The notes under the pieces are model-generated. The model worked only from the letters and a program-made list of their open reading frames with translations, made no database searches and had not been told where the DNA came from. The position numbers and the translations under genes are program-made. This document shows, piece after piece, positions 8,255-18,132 of a DNA stretch of 58,762 nucleotides. The DNA is from an uncultured Acidobacteriia bacterium (lineage in GTDB: Bacteria > Acidobacteriota > Terriglobia > Bryobacterales > Bryobacteraceae). The DNA lies in assembly GCA_903900705.1 (NCBI GenBank), contig CAIUOG010000056.1, positions 1-58,762 on the forward strand. The letters are read 5' to 3'. The first letter of the stretch is position 1. Each line of letters begins with the position of its first letter.

Positions 8255-8899
8255 GTGACCGGACATTCAGGCGCGGGATTTCGACTTTTGGCCCTTGCCG
8301 CCGGCCTCGCCCTGGCGCCCGGGAGTTCCGCTCAGCTCGCCGGCGGTGAAGACGTGGAGCCGAAGTTCGGCGCCACCGTGGTCATTCCGTCCGGGTTGCG
8401 CGGCGAAATCTACTATCTGAAGCCCGAAACGTTCCAACTGCCGAAGTTCGAAAAGCTCAAACCGGTCGGAACCATCTATACCAACGGCCTCAATATTCCC
8501 CCGCGCGATTTTATGGAAGGCTTCCCAGGCATCACCGACCGCTTGGAATGGTTCGCCATCGATTACACCGGCCGTTTCTGGATTCAGAACCCCGGCAAAT
8601 ACCGCTTCGCCCTCGTCTCAGACGATGGCTCGAAGCTCTACATCGACGGCAAGACGGTGATTGACAACGATGGTCACCATCCGCCGCTGCGCGTGGATGG
8701 CAGCGCGAAACTGGCGGGAGGCATTCATGCCATTCGGATCTCCTATTTCCAGGGACCGCGAACCTCGCTCGCACTGATGCTGGGCGTGGCCGGCCCGGAG
8801 GACAAAGAATTCCGCGTCTTCAATACCAACGAATTCCGGCCGCCCGCGAATCCGGACGACTGGAAGTTTCCGGACCGGACCGCGCCCGCCCGGAAATAA
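8255..8899 (+). CDS. Secreted PA14-domain protein
   Basis: The start is a GTG at 8255; no in-frame ATG lies near. A signal peptide covers about residues 1-27 (ending GSSAQ). The rest, roughly residues 40-195, is a PA14 beta-barrel: the core pattern YTGRFWIQNPGKYRFALVSDDGSKLYIDGKTVIDNDG followed by GIHAIRISYFQG is diagnostic, split here by wording as one continuous region. PA14 domains bind carbohydrates in glycosidases, adhesins and toxins, and the SDDGS-like loop contributes to the ligand or calcium site. The protein contains only this module, so it may be a periplasmic or surface sugar-binding protein. Confidence 0.85.
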   Translation: MTGHSGAGFRLLALAAGLALAPGSSAQLAGGEDVEPKFGATVVIPSGLRGEIYYLKPETFQLPKFEKLKPVGTIYTNGLNIPPRDFMEGFPGITDRLEWFAIDYTGRFWIQNPGKYRFALVSDDGSKLYIDGKTVIDNDGHHPPLRVDGSAKLAGGIHAIRISYFQGPRTSLALMLGVAGPEDKEFRVFNTNEFRPPANPDDWKFPDRTAPARK

Positions 8900-8912
8900 T
8901 CAATCTGCCGGC

Positions 8913-10727
8913 TCAATCGTCGTCGGACGATTCGCCAACCTTCAGCACCGCAAGGAACGCCTCCTGCGGAATCTCCACGCGACCCACGCGCTTCATCCGC
9001 TTCTTGCCTTCCTTCTGTTTCTCCAGAAGTTTGCGCTTGCGGGAAATATCGCCGCCATAGCACTTCGCGATCACGTTCTTACGCATGGCGGAGATCGTCT
9101 CGCGAGCAATGATCTTGCTGCCAATCGCCGCCTGCAGCGCGATTTCGAACATCTGCCGCGGAATCAGCTTCCGCATGCGTTCGATAATCACCTTGCCCCG
9201 CTCAAAGGCATAGTCGCGATGGACAATCATGCTGAGCGCGTCCACTTCCTCACCCGCGATCAGAATATCCAGCCGCACCATGGGAGAAACGCGGTGTCCG
9301 GACAACTGATAATCGAGCGACGCATACCCGCGCGAAACGCTCTTCAGCCGGTCATAGAAATCCAGTACGATTTCGTTCAGCGGCAGTTCATAAACCAGCT
9401 TCACGCGGCCCGAACCAATGTATTCGAACTTCTTCTGCACGCCGCGCTTGTCTTCCATCAGCGCCAGAATGCCGCCGATGTACTCTTCGCGCGTGATCAC
9501 CGTCGCGTCGATAATCGGCTCTTCCGTCATCTGGATTTCCGTCGGGCTGGGGAACCGCGTCGGATTATAGACTTCCAGCACTTCGCCATCCGTCTTCGTG
9601 ATCCGGTAACGCACGCCCGGCGCGGTGGTGATCAGGTCGATATCGAACTCGCGTTCCAGACGTTCCTGCACAATTTCCAGATGCAGCAGCCCGAGAAAGC
9701 CACAACGGAAGCCGAAGCCGAGCGCGACGGAACTCTCGGGCTCGAAACTCAGCGCGCTGTCGTTCAGACGAAGCTTTTCGAGCGCCTCGCGCAGCAAACC
9801 GTGCTCATGGGACTCCACCGGATACAGCCCCGCGAACACCATCGACTTCACTTCTTCAAAGCCCGGCAGCGGCTCTTCCGCCATCGCGCCGGCGTCCATG
9901 ATCGTGTCGCCAATCTGCGCGTCCTTGACGTTCTTGATGTTCGCGTAGATGTACCCAACCTCGCCCGCCACCAGTTCCGGCAGCGGAATCGCCTTGGGCG
10001 ACTGGTAGCCGAGACCTTCCACATCGAAGGTCTGGCCGTTCGAAAACAGCTTGATCTTCTGGTTCAGCGAAAGCTTGCCATCAATCACGCGGGCCAGAAT
10101 AATCACGCCGCGGTAGGGATCGAACCAGGAATCAAAAATCAGCGCGCGCAGCGGAGCGTTGGGATTCCCGCGCGGCGGCGGGATCTTCTTCACGATGGCT
10201 TCGAGAATCTCGTGAATGCCAATGCCCTGCTTGGCGCTGCAGGGAATCGCCTCGCTCGCATCAATGCCGATCATGTCCTCAATCTGCTCGCGAATGCGCT
10301 CGGGCTCAGCGGCGGGCAGATCGATTTTATTCAGAACCGGAATGATTTCCAGATTGTGATGCAGCGCGAGATAAGTGTTCGCCAGGGTCTGCGCTTCCAC
10401 GCCCTGTGACGCATCCACCACCAGCAGCGCGCCCTCGCAGGCCTGCAGACTGCGGGCCACTTCGTACGAGAAATCCACGTGACCGGGAGTGTCAATCAGG
10501 TTGAGCTGATACATCCTCCCGTCTTCCGCTTTGTAGTCGAGACGGACGGCGTGCGCCTTGATGGTGATGCCCCGTTCCCGTTCGAGATCCATCGAATCGA
10601 GAACCTGCTCCATCATTTCGCGTTGCTGCAAGGCGCCGGTCGTCTCCAGCAGACGGTCGGCAAGGGTACTCTTGCCGTGGTCGATGTGCGCGATAATAGA
10701 GAAATTCCGGATGTATGCGGAGTCCAT
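8913..10727 (-). CDS. lepA: Elongation factor 4 (LepA), ribosome-associated GTPase
   Basis: LepA is a translational GTPase that acts on 70S ribosomes and helps with 30S biogenesis or back-translocation. The P-loop AHIDHGKST is near residue 17, followed by DTPGHVDF and NKIDLP. The LepA-specific C-terminal domain with [23 protein letters not shown] pattern is present; the key part is [15 protein letters not shown] choose the ATG at 10727, which gives 604 residues starting [10 protein letters not shown] as in the family, instead of the frame start at 10751. The gene is divergent from ribH. Confidence 0.97.
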   Translation of the reverse strand: MDSAYIRNFSIIAHIDHGKSTLADRLLETTGALQQREMMEQVLDSMDLERERGITIKAHAVRLDYKAEDGRMYQLNLIDTPGHVDFSYEVARSLQACEGALLVVDASQGVEAQTLANTYLALHHNLEIIPVLNKIDLPAAEPERIREQIEDMIGIDASEAIPCSAKQGIGIHEILEAIVKKIPPPRGNPNAPLRALIFDSWFDPYRGVIILARVIDGKLSLNQKIKLFSNGQTFDVEGLGYQSPKAIPLPELVAGEVGYIYANIKNVKDAQIGDTIMDAGAMAEEPLPGFEEVKSMVFAGLYPVESHEHGLLREALEKLRLNDSALSFEPESSVALGFGFRCGFLGLLHLEIVQERLEREFDIDLITTAPGVRYRITKTDGEVLEVYNPTRFPSPTEIQMTEEPIIDATVITREEYIGGILALMEDKRGVQKKFEYIGSGRVKLVYELPLNEIVLDFYDRLKSVSRGYASLDYQLSGHRVSPMVRLDILIAGEEVDALSMIVHRDYAFERGKVIIERMRKLIPRQMFEIALQAAIGSKIIARETISAMRKNVIAKCYGGDISRKRKLLEKQKEGKKRMKRVGRVEIPQEAFLAVLKVGESSDDD

Positions 10728-10805
10728 GCGGTAAACTGAGGCCTGAAACACTTAGTATCCCATATGCTTGCAGAATCAGGGGTTACTGAACGTTTTCGCT
10801 GAAAC

Positions 10806-11300
10806 ATGAACGATTCCAAACACCACACTTTTGAGGGCGATCTGCGAGCGGACGGCCTGCGCTTTGCCATTATCGTCAGCCGCTTCAACAGCTTCATCAC
10901 AGACCGCCTGCTGGCCGGAGCCATCGACGGAATCGAGCGTTCAGGCGGGAAAACCGCTGATATCGACGTCGTCCGAATCCCTGGCGCCTGGGAATTCCCC
11001 ATCACCGTTCGCGCCGTGGCGGCACGCAAAGAGCATGACGCGATTCTTTGCCTGGGCGCGGTCATCAGAGGCGATACGCCACACTTCGATTACGTTGCCG
11101 GCAATGCCGCCAGCGGCATTGCCGCCGCCTCGGCAGAAACCGGAATTCCGGTTGCCTTCGGCGTCCTCACCACCAACACCGTGGAACAGGCGATGGACCG
11201 GGCCGGCATCAAGAGCGGCAACAAAGGTTTCGACGCAGCCATGACCGCCATCGAAATGGCGAATCTCCTCAGACAGCTCCGCGCCGGGAAACAAAGCTAG
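10806..11300 (+). CDS. ribH: 6,7-dimethyl-8-ribityllumazine synthase
   Basis: RibH condenses 5-amino-6-ribitylamino-uracil with 3,4-dihydroxy-2-butanone 4-phosphate, the penultimate step of riboflavin synthesis, and assembles into pentamers or icosahedral shells. Family blocks are present: [22 protein letters not shown]-like [25 protein letters not shown] (with the catalytic His in this segment) and [17 protein letters not shown]. At 164 residues the length is normal. The last base of the stop codon is the first base of the nusB GTG start, the classical ribH-nusB arrangement. No FMN riboswitch is visible upstream. Confidence 0.97.
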   Translation: MNDSKHHTFEGDLRADGLRFAIIVSRFNSFITDRLLAGAIDGIERSGGKTADIDVVRIPGAWEFPITVRAVAARKEHDAILCLGAVIRGDTPHFDYVAGNAASGIAAASAETGIPVAFGVLTTNTVEQAMDRAGIKSGNKGFDAAMTAIEMANLLRQLRAGKQS

Positions 11301-11740
11301 TGGCACGTCATCGGGCGCGCCAGCAGGCCATGCAGTTGCTGTTTGAATGGGATATCCGGCGGCTGCCGCTGGATGAAATTCTCTCCGGATATTACGATTC
11401 TCTTCTGATCAGTGACGACGCTCCCGAGCATCCCGTCCGCGACCCCTTCGCTGAGACGCTGCTGCGGGGCGTGACCGCCGAAATCACCCTCATCGACGAG
11501 ATGATTACCCGGCACGCCGCGCACTGGAAGATCCAGCGCATGCCCACCGTGGATCGCAACCTGCTCCGCATCGCCGTCTACGAAATGCTGCGCACCGAAA
11601 CGCCGCCCGCCGTGGCGATTGACGAATCGCTCGAACTGGCGCGCCGCTTCTCCGGCGAGGAATCCGTGCACTTCATCAACGGGGTGCTCGATGCGGTCCG
11701 CAAAGAACTGGCGGCTCAGCGCGAGAAGGTCACCGAGTAA
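11300..11740 (+). CDS. nusB: Transcription antitermination protein NusB
   Basis: The all-helical NusB binds BoxA RNA together with NusE (S10) in rRNA antitermination complexes. The protein starts at a GTG that overlaps the ribH stop codon by one base ([18 protein letters not shown]) and is 146 residues long. Typical features are the N-terminal arginine-rich R-x-x-A-x-Q-x-L-F pattern, the mid-protein R-x-P-x-V-D-R-N-L-L-R-I-A-x-Y-E-M block, and the C-terminal E-S-V-x-F-I-N-G-V-L-D stretch. The 3-prime end overlaps the convergent GH95 gene by about 25 bases. Confidence 0.95.
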   Translation: MARHRARQQAMQLLFEWDIRRLPLDEILSGYYDSLLISDDAPEHPVRDPFAETLLRGVTAEITLIDEMITRHAAHWKIQRMPTVDRNLLRIAVYEMLRTETPPAVAIDESLELARRFSGEESVHFINGVLDAVRKELAAQREKVTE

Positions 11741-14097
11741 GCCTTGCCGGCATCAAGCCGGACGCTGACGGAACCGTCTTTCCCTGGTTCCAGACGCAGC
11801 GGTTTACCGGCCTGCAAAACCGCCGTGATCGCCTGCCCCTTCGGCGCGCGCAGCGCTCTCACGCCCGCTGTCGCGGGACGCAGTGTCGCCGACGTCGCCC
11901 GGCTGTTCCGCCACGCAAAATCCAGTTCCACCGCGCCGCGTGCCTTCATGCCGCGCACCGTGCCCTCGGCCCAGGCCGCCGGCAGCGCGGGCAGGAACGC
12001 AATCTCTCCGGAATGGCTCTGCAGGATCATTTCCATCACCCCCGCCGCCCCGCCAAAGTTCCCGTCAATCTGAAAAGGCGGCCCGTTGTTGAGCAAATTC
12101 GGCAAAGTGGATTTCCCCAGCAACAACTGAAAGTTCTGCCACGCCAGTTCGCCCTCCAGTAACCGGGCCCAATAGCTGACAATCCACGCGCGGCTCCAGC
12201 CCGTACTGCCGCCCCCGCTCGCGAGCCGCCGTTCGAGCGTCGTCCGCGCCGCCCGCGCCAGGTCCGGCGTGCCACGCAGTGTGATCTGGTCATCCGGATA
12301 AAGCCCAAACAGGTTTGAGATATGCCTGTGACCCGGTTCGGCTTCTTCGTAATCCCGCGGCCACTCCTGCAACTGCCCGTATTTGCCGATTCGGAACGGC
12401 ATCAACTTCCCCCGCGCGGCCGCCACTTTGGCGCGGAAATCCGGATCGACACCCAGGATTTCGCTCGCGCGCATCACGTCACCAAACAATGCCCGCGCGA
12501 TCTCCGTATCCATCACCGGAGCCATCGTGAGATAGGCCTTCGTGCCATCCGCCGGCTTGAAACTGTTCTCCGGCGAAACGGAAGGTCCGGTCACCAGATG
12601 CCCCTGCCCGTCGTCCGTCATGTAATCCAGCAGGAACTCCGCCGCTTCTTTCAAAACCGGATACCCGCGCTTCGCCAGAAACACCTTGTCGCCAGTGAAA
12701 TCGTAGTGATCCCAGAGGTGCAGGCTCAGCCAGGCCCCTCCCATGGGCCACATACCGGAGCGCGCCGAATCAATCGGCGCCGTGTCACCCCAGATGTCGG
12801 TGTTGTGATGGATAACGAAGCCACGGGCGCGGTAGAGCTTCTGCGCCGTGATGCGGCCATTCACCCGGGCGGCATCAATCAGATCAAACAGGGGCGACGT
12901 CAGCTCCGAAAGATTGGCCGGCTCAGCGGGCCAGTAATTCATTTCGGTGTTGATGTTCACGGTGAACTTGCTGTCCCAGGCCGGGTCGAGCTTGTCATTC
13001 CACAGCCCCTGCAGCGTCTCCGGCAGATTCCCGGGGCGGCTGCCGGCAATCAGCAGATAGCGTGCGAAACGGAGATAGAGCGCGGCCAGATCGGGGTCAT
13101 TTCCGCCCTCCCGGACCTTCGCGATGCGCGCCGTAATCGGGAGAGCCCCGAGCGCCGCGTCCGGCCTGCCCAGGTTCAGTGCCATCCGCTGATAGAGCGC
13201 CTGATAGTCCTCCAGATGCCGGGCCAGCAGTTCGTCCCACGGCCTTGAAGCGGCCTTCAGATCCCGCAGGCACACCGCCAGAGGATCTTTTTCCCGAAGG
13301 TCTGTGCGTGCGGCAAACAGCAGCAGCACCGAATCGGCGCCTTCCACCGTCAGCCGCCCGGCCGCCGTATTCACCCGGCCACCCCGCGGAATCGCCCGCA
13401 ACACAGCCTCAAACGCCACGCCGGTTTTGGCTTCCTCCGCATGGCGCTCATCATGCGGAATCGCCCGGCCGCGCATGCGAATTGCGTCGGTGCCCAGAGA
13501 CTCCGCGTTGAAGTCCGCCGGGCGGCTCAGCGCGGCGCTGAATGAGATCAATCCAGGCTTCGTACAACCCACGCGAATCGCGATCACCTCATCCGGACGG
13601 GAGGCAATCACGGTTCGGTAGCAGTTTGCCTCACCGGACTTCCAGGACACCGCCGCCTCGGCCCGGTTCAGCAACAACTCCCTGCGGTATCCGGAGGGCG
13701 TGCCCAATCCCGTGAAGTCGAGCGTCAGGTCGCCCAGCGTCTGGTACTGCGGCATCCGGTTGGGGACACCGATCATCTTCTTCTGGGCGGCATCCTGCGC
13801 CTCCACAGTCTTCCCCGCGAGCAGCAACCGCCGGGACTCGACAAAGCCCTCATAGCCCTCCGGATTGTTCCGGTCGCGGCGTTCGCCCACCCAGACATTG
13901 CCCTCGTTCAGCTGGATATGCTCGCGGGTGGCGTCCCCAAAAACCATTGCGCCCAGCCGCCCGTTCCCCACCGGCAATGCCTCATTCCAGTTCGCCGCCG
14001 GGCGGTCGTACCAGAGAGTTTCCGTCTGCGCGGCCGCGAAAAAAGTGTCGCCTGAAAAGCAAAAAGCGGCACTGCAGAGCAGAGCCGCTTTGAGCAA
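11716..14097 (-). CDS. Glycoside hydrolase family 95 (alpha-L-fucosidase type)
   Basis: GH95 enzymes are inverting alpha-L-fucosidases or alpha-L-galactosidases. The N-terminal hallmark W-x-E-A-L-P-V-G-N-G-R-L-G-A-M-V-F-G-D appears directly after a signal peptide (LLKAALLCSAAFCFSGD...AAAQ), so the enzyme is exported. Later family blocks include WNDKLDPAWDSKFTVNIN, MNYWPAEPANLSEL, and the conserved GWSRAW and IDGNFGGAAGV segments in the alpha/alpha barrel. The frame extends upstream to 14247 inside the transporter gene, but the signal peptide points to the TTG at 14097; the ribosome site there is weak, so the start is uncertain. It follows the sugar transporter by 16 bases, which suggests coupled uptake. 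Confidence 0.93.
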   Translation of the reverse strand: MLKAALLCSAAFCFSGDTFFAAAQTETLWYDRPAANWNEALPVGNGRLGAMVFGDATREHIQLNEGNVWVGERRDRNNPEGYEGFVESRRLLLAGKTVEAQDAAQKKMIGVPNRMPQYQTLGDLTLDFTGLGTPSGYRRELLLNRAEAAVSWKSGEANCYRTVIASRPDEVIAIRVGCTKPGLISFSAALSRPADFNAESLGTDAIRMRGRAIPHDERHAEEAKTGVAFEAVLRAIPRGGRVNTAAGRLTVEGADSVLLLFAARTDLREKDPLAVCLRDLKAASRPWDELLARHLEDYQALYQRMALNLGRPDAALGALPITARIAKVREGGNDPDLAALYLRFARYLLIAGSRPGNLPETLQGLWNDKLDPAWDSKFTVNINTEMNYWPAEPANLSELTSPLFDLIDAARVNGRITAQKLYRARGFVIHHNTDIWGDTAPIDSARSGMWPMGGAWLSLHLWDHYDFTGDKVFLAKRGYPVLKEAAEFLLDYMTDDGQGHLVTGPSVSPENSFKPADGTKAYLTMAPVMDTEIARALFGDVMRASEILGVDPDFRAKVAAARGKLMPFRIGKYGQLQEWPRDYEEAEPGHRHISNLFGLYPDDQITLRGTPDLARAARTTLERRLASGGGSTGWSRAWIVSYWARLLEGELAWQNFQLLLGKSTLPNLLNNGPPFQIDGNFGGAAGVMEMILQSHSGEIAFLPALPAAWAEGTVRGMKARGAVELDFAWRNSRATSATLRPATAGVRALRAPKGQAITAVLQAGKPLRLEPGKDGSVSVRLDAGKAYSVTFSR

Positions 14098-14113
14098 TCG
14101 GGACGAAATGGAA

Positions 14114-15169
14114 TCAGCGAATCGCTGTGAAAGTCGGCGCAACCGCAACCGCCCCAATACCGGTCGCAAGGAAGATGAACATGATAAACAGGAACGTTTT
14201 GATCCGCCCGTCCGCATCCGAGAATTCCTTCCAGAACAGAAAACCACTCAGCGCCGCCAGCGCAATGCCGGCATGCCCCATCGCGTAGCTTATAACAGCG
14301 CCCGGTTGCGCCAGGCCTTCCGCCTTGCCCGCCACGAAAAACGCGACAGCGCCAATCGCCCACATCGCGCCGCCCAGCATGCCCAGGCCATGCTGCCGCA
14401 CGTTGCCTTTCAGGTAGAAGCTGAAATCGACGGGATTGCCCTGCAGCGGCAGATTCATCAGGAAGAGGTTATAAACCACCGTGGTCACCAGCACGCCGAG
14501 CGAGAACACAAAGACCAGCGAGTACGGTCCCATGCCGACATCAGAATCCCTCGCGTTGTCCAGCAAAGGCGCGTAGGAGCCGATCAGCAGGCCGGCAACA
14601 GACGCGACAATCAGGCCTTTGGTGGGCGAGATCTTTTTCGCTTTCTTTGATTTGGAGGGCGAAGCAGCCACTTCCTCACGCGCCACCATCGGAGCATAGA
14701 TCCGATAGGCCACCGCCGCCAGAATCACGGAAACGGCCACCGAGAGACCGCCCAGCCCCAACACCACCGGGCTGCCGGCGGGATGCGTCGCATAAGACCA
14801 GATCAATTCAGTCACCAGCGCGATACCCATCCCGACCGGGATCGCGGTCGAGATGCCGGTCATCGAAATCGATCCCAGCAGAAGCAGATTGCCCAGATTG
14901 AACACGGCGCCGCCCAGGAATGCGAACAGATCCTGACGCTTTCCGGCGTTGCGAACGTCATCCAGGAACGAGAAGCCATCCCAGCCCATGCTGCCGAGCG
15001 TCAGAGCGGCCAGAAGTGAAGCCAAAACCATACCGAACGCGAAATCGAAACCAAACAGTTCGAAACGCCATTTACCGGTAGCTTTGAAGGTGTTTGCCCA
15101 GAGACCCCAGCAGACGAGGCCGAGGACAAGCAGAAGAATTGAGTAGAGTGAGCTGCCTGGAAGGATCAT
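14114..15169 (-). CDS. GRP/RhaT-type sugar transporter
   Basis: This is a 351-residue protein with about ten membrane helices, resembling the glucose/ribose porter and L-rhamnose-proton symporter branches of the drug/metabolite transporter superfamily. Recognisable parts are the N-terminal LGLVCWGLWANTFKATGKWRFE and the helix with ISMTGISTAIPVGMGIALV. A basic, Ser/Lys-rich cytoplasmic loop (ASPSKSKKAKKIS) lies near residue 175. It stands directly upstream of the GH95 gene on the same strand, so its substrate may be the fucose or related 6-deoxysugar that enzyme releases. This is inference from context only. Confidence 0.82.
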   Translation of the reverse strand: MILPGSSLYSILLLVLGLVCWGLWANTFKATGKWRFELFGFDFAFGMVLASLLAALTLGSMGWDGFSFLDDVRNAGKRQDLFAFLGGAVFNLGNLLLLGSISMTGISTAIPVGMGIALVTELIWSYATHPAGSPVVLGLGGLSVAVSVILAAVAYRIYAPMVAREEVAASPSKSKKAKKISPTKGLIVASVAGLLIGSYAPLLDNARDSDVGMGPYSLVFVFSLGVLVTTVVYNLFLMNLPLQGNPVDFSFYLKGNVRQHGLGMLGGAMWAIGAVAFFVAGKAEGLAQPGAVISYAMGHAGIALAALSGFLFWKEFSDADGRIKTFLFIMFIFLATGIGAVAVAPTFTAIR

Positions 15170-15182
15170 TAACTATTCTTTG

Positions 15183-16616
15183 TTACCGTACAACGTGCGC
15201 GGGCGCCGGGTCAAGGCGGGCGCAGGCCGGCAGGTCTCGCCCGGCGTAGTAGTTGAGACTGTAGAGAACTGTGCGCCTCAGCACAGGGGCGCAGACCGGA
15301 TGTTGCGACAGCCAGAGACCGCGCCCTGAAGCGGCATGATCAATTGCCGGAAAAACCGTAATCTGCAGCCACAGGAAAGCCGCCCCCGCCATCCCCGCCA
15401 CCGGAACCACTACACCCCGGCCCGAAAGCAGGAACCACGCCAGGGCCGCCACGGCGGCGCCCCCGGCGAGCCACCACAAAAACGGAGCCAGTTCCACATT
15501 GGCAGATCGGATTCCCGTCGACAGTGCCTGCGGCAAAAGTCGCGCGGCCGGCGGCAGCAAGGCCAAAAGCGCCAGCGGAACAGCCGGCAAAACGCCGCGC
15601 CGAGTCTGCCGCGCCACGCCGACCCCGATCAGCGCACAGGTGGATGGCAGCAACGGCAGCACGTAGCTTGGCAGCTTATTCACCGCCGCCGAAAGAAAAA
15701 CGAACCCAAAGATCACCACCGACAAAAGCGTGCGCGTCTTGGGGTCCCGGAAATCCCGGGGAATCAACGGCAGCAGCGGGAACCACGGAAAGAGCAGCAG
15801 CAGCATCGCCGGCACGTAAAACCACCAGGGCTGCACATGCTGCAGCGCGCTGCTGCTGAAACGCCCCAACTGGTGTTCGATGAACAGCACCCGAACAAAC
15901 TCGAACCCGTTGGCCTTTGCACAAAGAATATGCCACGGCAGGCTGATCGCGAGGAACGCCGCCACCGGCCCGGGCCGCAGCCATGCCGCCAGCCGGCGAT
16001 ACTGCAGCGCCGGCACCGGCAGGAACAGCACAAGCGGCAGCAGGCTCTTCGCCAGCGTCGCCAGACCCAGGATTGCCGCGATACGCGTATAAGGAACCGC
16101 CTCCGGATCCAGCGACAGCAGTACCGCGGAGGAGAACAACACAGCCAGCGGGATGTCGGTAATCGCCACGTGGCTATAAGCGAGCCAGCCCACGCTGGTC
16201 GCCAGCATAGCCGTCGCGGCACAGGCGGTTTCCACATCCCACAATCGGCGCAGCCGGAACCAGAAAAACACCAGAAAACCCAGCCCGAGCAGCGCCACGG
16301 GCAGACGCGGAGCAAGTTCCGGCCCCAGCCCCAGCCGGAACCCAACGCCGGTCATCCAGTACAGCAGCACCGGTTTCTCAAACCAGGGCTGGCCCCAGAG
16401 ACGTGGCGTGATCCAGTCGCCCGTCCGCGCCATGGCTCGGCCAATATCGGCATACCGGGGTTCATCGGGCAGAATCAGCCCCATGGTGCTCAGGTTCCCC
16501 AGGTAAAGCGCCACCAGCAACAGCGCGGCTGCCGCGGCGAAAAGCTTTCCGGAAATCGAGCGAAGCCCCAATCCTTCAGTATGACGGGTGGCCGGTGTAA
16601 GCTGGGGCTTCCGCAA
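15183..16616 (-). CDS. ArnT-like glycosyltransferase family 39 membrane protein
   Basis: This GT-C fold enzyme of 477 residues has about 11-12 hydrophobic helices. The first external loop carries DEPRYADIGRAM, the acidic D-E motif of ArnT and protein mannosyltransferases, which use polyprenyl-phosphate sugars. Lipid A, lipoprotein or envelope glycan modification is the likely role, but donor and acceptor are unknown. The longest frame starts with a TTG at 16616 whose bases touch the divergent dehydratase ATG at 16616; that leaves no room for promoters, so a TTG at 16571 is an alternative start. Confidence 0.87.
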   Translation of the reverse strand: MRKPQLTPATRHTEGLGLRSISGKLFAAAAALLLVALYLGNLSTMGLILPDEPRYADIGRAMARTGDWITPRLWGQPWFEKPVLLYWMTGVGFRLGLGPELAPRLPVALLGLGFLVFFWFRLRRLWDVETACAATAMLATSVGWLAYSHVAITDIPLAVLFSSAVLLSLDPEAVPYTRIAAILGLATLAKSLLPLVLFLPVPALQYRRLAAWLRPGPVAAFLAISLPWHILCAKANGFEFVRVLFIEHQLGRFSSSALQHVQPWWFYVPAMLLLLFPWFPLLPLIPRDFRDPKTRTLLSVVIFGFVFLSAAVNKLPSYVLPLLPSTCALIGVGVARQTRRGVLPAVPLALLALLPPAARLLPQALSTGIRSANVELAPFLWWLAGGAAVAALAWFLLSGRGVVVPVAGMAGAAFLWLQITVFPAIDHAASGRGLWLSQHPVCAPVLRRTVLYSLNYYAGRDLPACARLDPAPAHVVR

Positions 16617-17794
16617 TGAAGATCACTGCACTCCGGACCGTCGTTTGCAATGCCGAAATGCGCAACTGGGTTTTCGTACGCGTGGAGACGGACCAGCCCG
16701 GTCTCTACGGCTGGGGCGAGGGCTCGCTCGAATGGAAGACCCGCGCCGTGGTGGGCGCAATTGAAGACTTCGCGCCCATGCTCATCGGCGAAGACCCCAC
16801 CCGCATTGAGCATCTCTATCAAAAGATGTACCGGCAATCGTTCTGGCGCGTGGGAGTCATCGGCATGTCCGCCATCTCCGCCATTGAACAGGCCTGCTGG
16901 GACATTCTGGGCAAAGCCCTCGGCCAGCCCGTCTACAAACTGCTGGGCGGCGCCGTGCGCGACAAAGTCCGCATGTACACCCATCTGGGCGGCGGCGACA
17001 TGAAGGCCGTCTACGAATCCCAGCACGCGGCCGACCCCGCCGTCTTTGTGGACCGCGCCCTCGACGTGGTCTCCCGCGGCTACAACGCCGTGAAGGTGCT
17101 GATCACGCCGCCCACCGAGTCACTGAACTCCATCGCGGCCTACCGCTACGCCGAAAAGATGATGTCGGCGCTCCGTCTCGCCGTCGGCGACGATGTCGAC
17201 ATCATGGTCGATTGCCACGGTCGCCACTCCCTCGCCAACGCCATCGAATTCTGCCGCGTTCTCGCGCCCTTCCGGCCCTACTTTGTCGAGGAACCGGTTC
17301 CGCCGGAGAACGTCGACGTGATGGCGGAAGTCCGCAAAGCCAGCCCTGTCCCCATCGCCACCGGCGAGCGCCGCGTCACGCGCTATGAGTTCCGCGAGAT
17401 CTTCGAGAAACAGGCCTGCCACGTCATACAGCCCGATCTTTGCCATTGCGGCGGCCTCTGGGAAGCGAAGAAGATCGCGGCCATGGCGGAGATGTACACC
17501 ATGGGCGTCGCACCGCACAATCCCCTGGGCCCCATCGCCAATGCCGTCGCCCTGCACTTCGATCTGAGTACCCCGAATTTCCTCATTCAGGAAGACATGC
17601 TGACGGACGTCCCGTGGCGCTGGGAAGTGGTGCGGCACTCCCTCCGCAGCGAGGGCGGCTACTGGATGCCCACCGATACGCCCGGTCTCGGCATCGAAGT
17701 CGACGAAGCCGCCGCCGCGCGCCATCCGTTTCAGCAGGAAATCATCCACGCCACCACCGTGCGCGCGCATGACGGCGCCGTGCTCGACTGGTAA
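16616..17794 (+). CDS. Mandelate racemase/muconate lactonizing enzyme family sugar-acid dehydratase
   Basis: An enolase-superfamily member of 392 residues, closest in pattern to galactonate dehydratase (DgoD) types. The N-terminal capping domain is followed by a TIM barrel with acid ligands in DIMVDCHGRHS, FVEEPVPPEN and ATGERRV, and a C-terminal PHNPLGP block with the catalytic His. Such enzymes dehydrate aldonic acids to 2-keto-3-deoxy acids. Fuconate, rhamnonate or galactonate are all possible. Position next to the glycosidase-transporter pair fits a catabolic role, although it is on the opposite strand. Confidence 0.9.
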   Translation: MKITALRTVVCNAEMRNWVFVRVETDQPGLYGWGEGSLEWKTRAVVGAIEDFAPMLIGEDPTRIEHLYQKMYRQSFWRVGVIGMSAISAIEQACWDILGKALGQPVYKLLGGAVRDKVRMYTHLGGGDMKAVYESQHAADPAVFVDRALDVVSRGYNAVKVLITPPTESLNSIAAYRYAEKMMSALRLAVGDDVDIMVDCHGRHSLANAIEFCRVLAPFRPYFVEEPVPPENVDVMAEVRKASPVPIATGERRVTRYEFREIFEKQACHVIQPDLCHCGGLWEAKKIAAMAEMYTMGVAPHNPLGPIANAVALHFDLSTPNFLIQEDMLTDVPWRWEVVRHSLRSEGGYWMPTDTPGLGIEVDEAAAARHPFQQEIIHATTVRAHDGAVLDW

Positions 17795-17811
17795 CGCCTA
17801 CCTGGTAACGC

Positions 17812-18132
17812 CTACCCGGCGCTGCCGAGCCACGCAATCATTTGCCGCAAAGCTTCATAAGCCCGCAGCCTTGCCTCGTCCGTCCCCTCCGCCTCGGCCT
17901 GGGCCACGTGATCGCGCATCTGCCGGAACACAATCGGATCCAGCGCGAGCAGCGCATCTGACCCCGAAGCGGCATACTTCACCAGCACGTACCGAATCAA
18001 CTGGTCCACAGGAACGCCGGTCAGGCTGCTCAGATTGTGCAGCGTGGGCATCGGATCGGCAGCCGTATAGCAGGCCACCTCCGCGCGGAAATTGCTATGC
18101 GGATCTTCAGACAAACAACTGCCTCGCCTCAC
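17812..18132 (-). CDS. Small conserved helical protein (possible DUF6027-like)
   Basis: This 106-residue cytoplasmic protein lies directly after folC and overlaps it by 26 bases if the ATG at 18132 is used; a TTG at 18113 would reduce the overlap. It contains EDPHSNFRAEVACYTAADP, LSSLTGVPVDQLIRYVLVK and YAASGSDALLALDP. I recall similar segments in a small family of unknown function common in bacteria, possibly DUF6027, but I cannot verify this. The pattern LTGVPVDQLIRYVLVK resembles a helix-turn-helix, so nucleic-acid binding is possible. No function can be assigned. Confidence 0.7.
   Translation of the reverse strand: MRRGSCLSEDPHSNFRAEVACYTAADPMPTLHNLSSLTGVPVDQLIRYVLVKYAASGSDALLALDPIVFRQMRDHVAQAEAEGTDEARLRAYEALRQMIAWLGSAG

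Noticed and set aside
10740-10805. FMN riboswitch upstream of ribH
   Set aside because: The gap of about 78 bases to lepA is too short and lacks the conserved RFN elements.
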